From: Flagellimonas spongiicola
GTDB taxonomy: Bacteria > Bacteroidota > Bacteroidia > Flavobacteriales > Flavobacteriaceae
Length of the DNA stretch: 64,000 bases
Assembly (NCBI RefSeq): GCF_023502425.1
Contig: NZ_JAMFMA010000001.1
Span: 682,001-746,000 of the forward strand
Reading direction: 5' to 3'
The notes beneath the pieces were generated by a model. The model was not told where the DNA came from. It did not search any database and worked only from the letters and a program-made list of their open reading frames with translations. Made by a program: the position numbers and the translations under genes. Below are positions 60,685 through 64,000 of the stretch, piece after piece (positions within the stretch are counted from its first letter, which is position 1; each line of letters begins with the position of its first letter).

Positions 60685-62079
60685 TTATTGTAGAATTAAT
60701 CGTTCTTTTTCTCCTTTTTCGTTGATCATTGTGAAGCTTGTCCGACCATATCTTGAGATTTCCCCAAAATGCTCACGAGCATCATCAATGTTGTTGATTT
60801 CATTGTCATCCAAGGCAATGATGACTTTGTTTTCCAAATCATATCTGCCATAGCCTTCTGGAACGTCAATGATTTTTACACCATTTTTTACACCAAATTT
60901 CTTTTTATCGGCATCCGATAGATTTTTGACCATAAAACCGGTATTTGGTAAAATGATTGAGTTTTGTTTTTTGAGCGTAACACTTTTGACGAGTCTTCTA
61001 CCTTCTCGATCTACAGTTACTTCTATGGTGTCACCTGGTCTTTTGGAAGAAAGATATCCTGTAAGCTCCGAAAATTTACGCACCTTGATATTGTCCACTT
61101 GCTTAATAATGTCGCCTTCCTGCAAACCTGCATCTGCAGCGCCAGAGTCTTCGGAAACTTGGGAAACATAAACGCCTTCAATTTCATTCAAGCCCATTTC
61201 AATAGCAGCTCTGGAATTTACATTGGCAGCAGAAATTCCTAGCAGTCCTCTTTGAACGTTGCCAAATTCCATAATGTCCTCAACTACCTTTTTGGCAATA
61301 TTACTAGGAACCGCAAAAGCGTAGCCTACATAAGAGCCTGTTTGGGAAGTAATTGCGGTGTTGATGCCTATTAAATCTCCATTGGTATTTACTAAAGCAC
61401 CACCACTATTTCCTGGATTCACGGCGGCATCGGTTTGTATAAAACTTTGGTTGCGTCCTAAACTTCTTGCCTTGGCGCTTACAATACCAGCAGTAACAGT
61501 GGACGTAAGACTGAACGGGTTGCCAACAGCTAGTACCCATTCGCCAACACGGGCATTATCGGAATTCCCAAATGCTAAGTAGGGGAGTGGATTATCCACG
61601 TCAATCTTCAATAGTGCGATATCTGAGTTGGAATCCGTACCAATTACTTCGGCATCATAGGTTTTCTTATTGTTTAGTGTGACCTCCAATTGCGTGGCGT
61701 TATCGATTACATGGTTATTTGTAACGATGTAGCCATCTGGGGAGATTATTACTCCAGACCCAGTCCCAATTTGAGGTGTTTGTTGACGCTCAAATCCATA
61801 AAAGAAATCGGCAAGGCTACCAGAATTACCTTTACTAACGCTTAAATTCTTCACGTGAACAACGGCATTCACGGTTTTTTCAGCAGCTATTGTGAAGTCA
61901 ACTTCGTTAATACCAGCACCTTTTGCGGAGGTGGTGAGTGCACTAGTGCTAATCAAAGGAGTTTCTTCTCCTGTAGCCACCCACTTATAGGTATTATCTT
62001 CAAAAAAAAGTTTATATGCGCCCAAAGTAATGGCACCTGCAAATATGCTTACAAGTAGTAATCCGCCTAGTCTCTTCAT
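60685..62079 (-). CDS. degP: HtrA/Deg-family periplasmic serine protease
   Basis: A 464-residue protease-chaperone. A membrane anchor or uncleaved signal spans about residues 4-26. The trypsin-like domain has His123 (VTNNHVIDN), Asp153 (NSDIALLKI) and Ser225 (NPGNSGGAL). The first PDZ domain (about 272-360) includes GLLGISAANVNSRAAIEMGLNEIEG, and a second PDZ-like region closes the protein (FMVKNLSDADKKKFGVKNGVKI). The family degrades or refolds misfolded envelope proteins. A possible TAATTTTG box lies at 62111-62118 on the minus strand. The gene is divergent from dapF. Confidence 0.94.
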   Translation of the reverse strand: MKRLGGLLLVSIFAGAITLGAYKLFFEDNTYKWVATGEETPLISTSALTTSAKGAGINEVDFTIAAEKTVNAVVHVKNLSVSKGNSGSLADFFYGFERQQTPQIGTGSGVIISPDGYIVTNNHVIDNATQLEVTLNNKKTYDAEVIGTDSNSDIALLKIDVDNPLPYLAFGNSDNARVGEWVLAVGNPFSLTSTVTAGIVSAKARSLGRNQSFIQTDAAVNPGNSGGALVNTNGDLIGINTAITSQTGSYVGYAFAVPSNIAKKVVEDIMEFGNVQRGLLGISAANVNSRAAIEMGLNEIEGVYVSQVSEDSGAADAGLQEGDIIKQVDNIKVRKFSELTGYLSSKRPGDTIEVTVDREGRRLVKSVTLKKQNSIILPNTGFMVKNLSDADKKKFGVKNGVKIIDVPEGYGRYDLENKVIIALDDNEINNIDDAREHFGEISRYGRTSFTMINEKGEKERLILQ

Positions 62080-62187
62080 AATTCAGTAATAATTTAACAT
62101 TTAGGTTCAACAAAATTAAATGAATCTGTTAATGCCTTAGTCGGTTTAACTCGTTTTTAACTACAAAAAAATCCTTAAAGAATACGC

Positions 62188-62195
62188 TATCTTTG
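62188..62195 (+). promoter_or_regulatory. Predicted -7 box of the dapF promoter
   Basis: TATCTTTG matches TAnnTTTG and ends 17 bases before ATG 62213. No TTG sits at the usual distance upstream. Confidence 0.5.
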
Positions 62196-62212
62196 TTCCT
62201 TTGCTAAACGTT

Positions 62213-62989
62213 ATGCAGGTCGATTTTTACAAATACCAAGGCACTGGAAACGATTTCATTTTCATTGATAATCGTCAAGACATTTTCCCCAAAAATGATA
62301 CCAAATTGATTTCAAAACTTTGTGACCGAAGGTTTGGGATTGGGGCTGATGGATTAATATTACTTGAAAATGATTCCGAAGTGGATTTCCATATGGATTA
62401 TTATAATTCTGATGCAAGCCAAAGCATGTGTGGTAATGGAGGTAGATGTGCTGTGGCATTTGCCAAATACCTTGGGATGATTCCTGAAAAAACAACTTTT
62501 AGGGCTATTGATGGTATCCATGATGCCGGAATTGATTCCGAAAACGTGGTGACATTACAGATGCATGATGTTACTGAAGTACGCGAAAAACCGGCATATA
62601 GTTTTTTAAATACGGGCTCACCACATCATGTGCAGATTGTAGAGGGACTGGAAAAATTTGATGTAAAAAAGGAAGGTGCAAAATTGCGTTATGGGATGTA
62701 TGGTGAATCCGGTAGTAACATCAATTTTGTAGAACAGCAGAACGAGGATTCTTTTGATGTCCGTACTTATGAACGAGGTGTTGAAAATGAGACCTTATCA
62801 TGCGGTACTGGCGTAACTGCAGTTGCCATAGCAATGCATAAAATCGGCAAGACCCAATCCAATAAAATCAACATCAATACTAAAGGAGGGGATTTGGCCA
62901 TAAGTTTTGAAACAAGCAACGGAGCTTATTCAGATATTAATTTAATTGGTCCCACACAACAGGTGTTCAAAGGAGAGATTACATGGTAA
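62213..62989 (+). CDS. dapF: Diaminopimelate epimerase
   Basis: A 258-residue enzyme that converts LL- to meso-diaminopimelate for lysine and peptidoglycan synthesis without a cofactor. The two catalytic cysteines are Cys73 (SQSMCGNGGRC) and Cys197 (ENETLSCGTGVTA). The N-terminus QVDFYKYQGTGNDFIFIDN is typical. I take ATG 62213; the TTG four codons upstream is less likely and lies at the predicted transcription start. The stop overlaps the next start by 7 bases, so dapF, the acetyltransferase and mltG form a tight operon tied to cell-wall synthesis. Confidence 0.97.
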   Translation: MQVDFYKYQGTGNDFIFIDNRQDIFPKNDTKLISKLCDRRFGIGADGLILLENDSEVDFHMDYYNSDASQSMCGNGGRCAVAFAKYLGMIPEKTTFRAIDGIHDAGIDSENVVTLQMHDVTEVREKPAYSFLNTGSPHHVQIVEGLEKFDVKKEGAKLRYGMYGESGSNINFVEQQNEDSFDVRTYERGVENETLSCGTGVTAVAIAMHKIGKTQSNKININTKGGDLAISFETSNGAYSDINLIGPTQQVFKGEITW

Positions 62990-63507
62990 ACCTCACGGGA
63001 AAACATATATACTTACGAGCGTTAGAACCCCAGGATTTGGATTTCCTCTATCTGTTGGAGAATGATACTGCGGTTTGGGAGATCAGTGGCACACTTAAAC
63101 CGTATTCCAAAAAAGTGCTACGCTTGTATTTGGACAATGCGCATCGGGATATATTTGAAGTAAAACAATTGCGTTTATGCATATCTACCATGGATGACAA
63201 TTGTATCGGTCTTATCGATTTGTTTGATTTTGACCCAAAGCACAAGCGAGCGGGTATAGGTATTATTATCATAAAGCCCGAAGATAGAAACAAGGGATGG
63301 GGTGCAGAAGCATTGGAAATCCTTTGTTCCTATGCGTTTTCCGTTTTGGATTTGCATCAATTGTATGCTAACATTTTAGAAGAGAATAAGGCGAGTATAC
63401 ACTTGTTTGAAAAATTAGGATTTGTTCAGATAGGAACTAAAAAGGATTGGATTAGAACCAATTCGGGATTCAAGAATGAACTGCTATTTCAAAAAATTAA
63501 ATCATAA
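62983..63507 (+). CDS. GNAT N-acetyltransferase, RimJ/RimL type
   Basis: A 174-residue acetyltransferase with the RimJ/RimL layout: LTGKHIYLRALEPQDLDFLYLLEND, then GIGIIIIKPEDRNKGWGAEALEIL (pyrophosphate loop R-N-K-G-W-G) and HQLYANILEENKASIHLFEKLGF. The acceptor may be a protein N-terminus, spermidine or an antibiotic-like amine; sequence does not tell. Its start lies inside dapF and its stop shares a base with the mltG start (TAATG). It is a common neighbour of these genes in Bacteroidota (recollection). Confidence 0.9.
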   Translation: MVNLTGKHIYLRALEPQDLDFLYLLENDTAVWEISGTLKPYSKKVLRLYLDNAHRDIFEVKQLRLCISTMDDNCIGLIDLFDFDPKHKRAGIGIIIIKPEDRNKGWGAEALEILCSYAFSVLDLHQLYANILEENKASIHLFEKLGFVQIGTKKDWIRTNSGFKNELLFQKIKS

Positions 63508-64000
63508 TGCACCTTAAAAGAGTACTTTGGGCAACAGCCGTTTTAGGATTGGTAATCTGTGGAGTTATCGCATATCAAATCTACAGTGCCATATTTAGTC
63601 CCAATACCCAATTCAATAATGATGAAGCTTATGTATTTATCCCATCGGATGCAACTATGGCGGATGTTAAAGTGTTATTGGAACCCTTAGTGAAGAATAT
63701 TTCCACATTCGAGTCTGTTGCAGAACGGAAGGGATACAGCGGCAATATCAAAGGAGGAAAGTATGCTATTATGAAAGGGATGAGCAATAATGATATGATC
63801 AATACGCTCAGGAGCAGAAATATTCCGGTAAAGGTGTCTTTTAATAATCAAGAATCAGTTGCTGCATTAGCAGGAAGAATCGCCCAACAGATTGAGGCGG
63901 ATAGTGTATCACTTTTAAAGGCGTTCAACGATGCGGAGTATCTGGACCGCAATGGATTTGATGATGATACCAAATTGGGGATGTATCTTCCAAATACCTA
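63507..64000 (+). CDS. mltG: Endolytic murein transglycosylase MltG, N-terminal part (truncated by window edge)
   Basis: The first 164 codons run to the window end. A single N-terminal membrane helix (LWATAVLGLVICGVIAYQIY) is followed by a LysM-like region: AYVFIPSDATMADVKVLLEPLV, GGKYAIMKGMSNNDMINTLRS and SFNNQESVAALAGRIAQQI. It ends at the start of the YceG domain, with LGMYLPNTY matching the conserved (F/Y)-P-(D/N)-T-Y motif; the catalytic Glu of this family lies beyond the window edge. MltG cleaves nascent glycan strands at the inner membrane. The ATG overlaps the acetyltransferase stop. Confidence 0.9.
   Translation, partial: MHLKRVLWATAVLGLVICGVIAYQIYSAIFSPNTQFNNDEAYVFIPSDATMADVKVLLEPLVKNISTFESVAERKGYSGNIKGGKYAIMKGMSNNDMINTLRSRNIPVKVSFNNQESVAALAGRIAQQIEADSVSLLKAFNDAEYLDRNGFDDDTKLGMYLPNT

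Overview
The window looks like chromosomal DNA of a marine-type Flavobacteriaceae bacterium (phylum Bacteroidota). The evidence is internal. Promoters have the Bacteroidota form TTG-(17-20)-TAnnTTTG, and Shine-Dalgarno sequences are largely absent. There are three TonB-dependent receptors, two with an N-terminal carboxypeptidase-regulatory-like domain, and one secreted protein ends like a type IX secretion cargo. Families largely confined to this phylum are present: DUF4252, DUF4249, DUF4294, DUF6495 and DUF6095. A fused serB-serA gene, a monomeric NADP isocitrate dehydrogenase and a long-form GAPDH also fit. Base composition is AT-leaning and fairly even. I see no rRNA, tRNA, insertion sequence, prophage or CRISPR array. 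Most of the window is ordinary housekeeping core; no clear new defence or mobile system was found.

Layout. 1-2.2 kb: the 3' end of 6-phosphogluconolactonase, an acyl-CoA thioesterase and rmuC. 2.2-8.3 kb: a vitamin B12 uptake locus. An ABC importer operon (binding lipoprotein, permease, ATPase) faces left. A cobalamin riboswitch, a BtuB-like TonB receptor and a soluble cobalamin-binding protein face right. 8.4-13.7 kb: an S41 protease, then an ECF sigma factor operon ending in three DUF4252 envelope proteins, then an MscS channel. 13.7-18.7 kb: an accessory-looking stretch with a small beta-barrel, a lipoprotein and a 1068-residue secreted lipase-like protein. The last two share a duplicated 48-base start region.

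18.7-37.7 kb: housekeeping genes. These are purB, a conserved helical protein, a zinc-less sirtuin, trmH, small stand-alone enzymes, a GH13 lipoprotein, a DEAD-box helicase, rdgB, serB-serA, a PilJ-type receptor with a degenerate kinase helix pair, rlmH, nadC, a YihY membrane protein, a DUF2147 protein, priA and a LytTR regulator. 37.9-46.8 kb: rpsF-rpsR-rplI, an Oar-like receptor, DUF6495, a striking 7-bp-period repeat array, hisS, a NUDIX hydrolase, an M42 peptidase and DUF4294.

46.8-53.5 kb: a GntP permease and a TonB receptor flanked by three DUF4249 lipoproteins. 53.6-64 kb: monomeric icd, a 620-bp gene-free stretch, rplS, a small membrane protein, trmD, an acetyltransferase, a coiled-coil membrane protein, a GAPDH with an unusual cofactor loop, an HtrA protease, dapF, a second acetyltransferase and the start of mltG.

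Best leads for a second look: the asymmetric control of the B12 locus (riboswitch on the receptor side only, apparently leaderless importer mRNA); the sigma/DUF4252 operon; the mosaic lipase with its duplicated leader; the heptad repeat array abutting the hisS promoter; the kinase-less PilJ receptor; and the DUF4249/TonB cassette, whose tandem paralogs are conserved in one half only. Family assignments come from motif recognition by eye; no database search was run.
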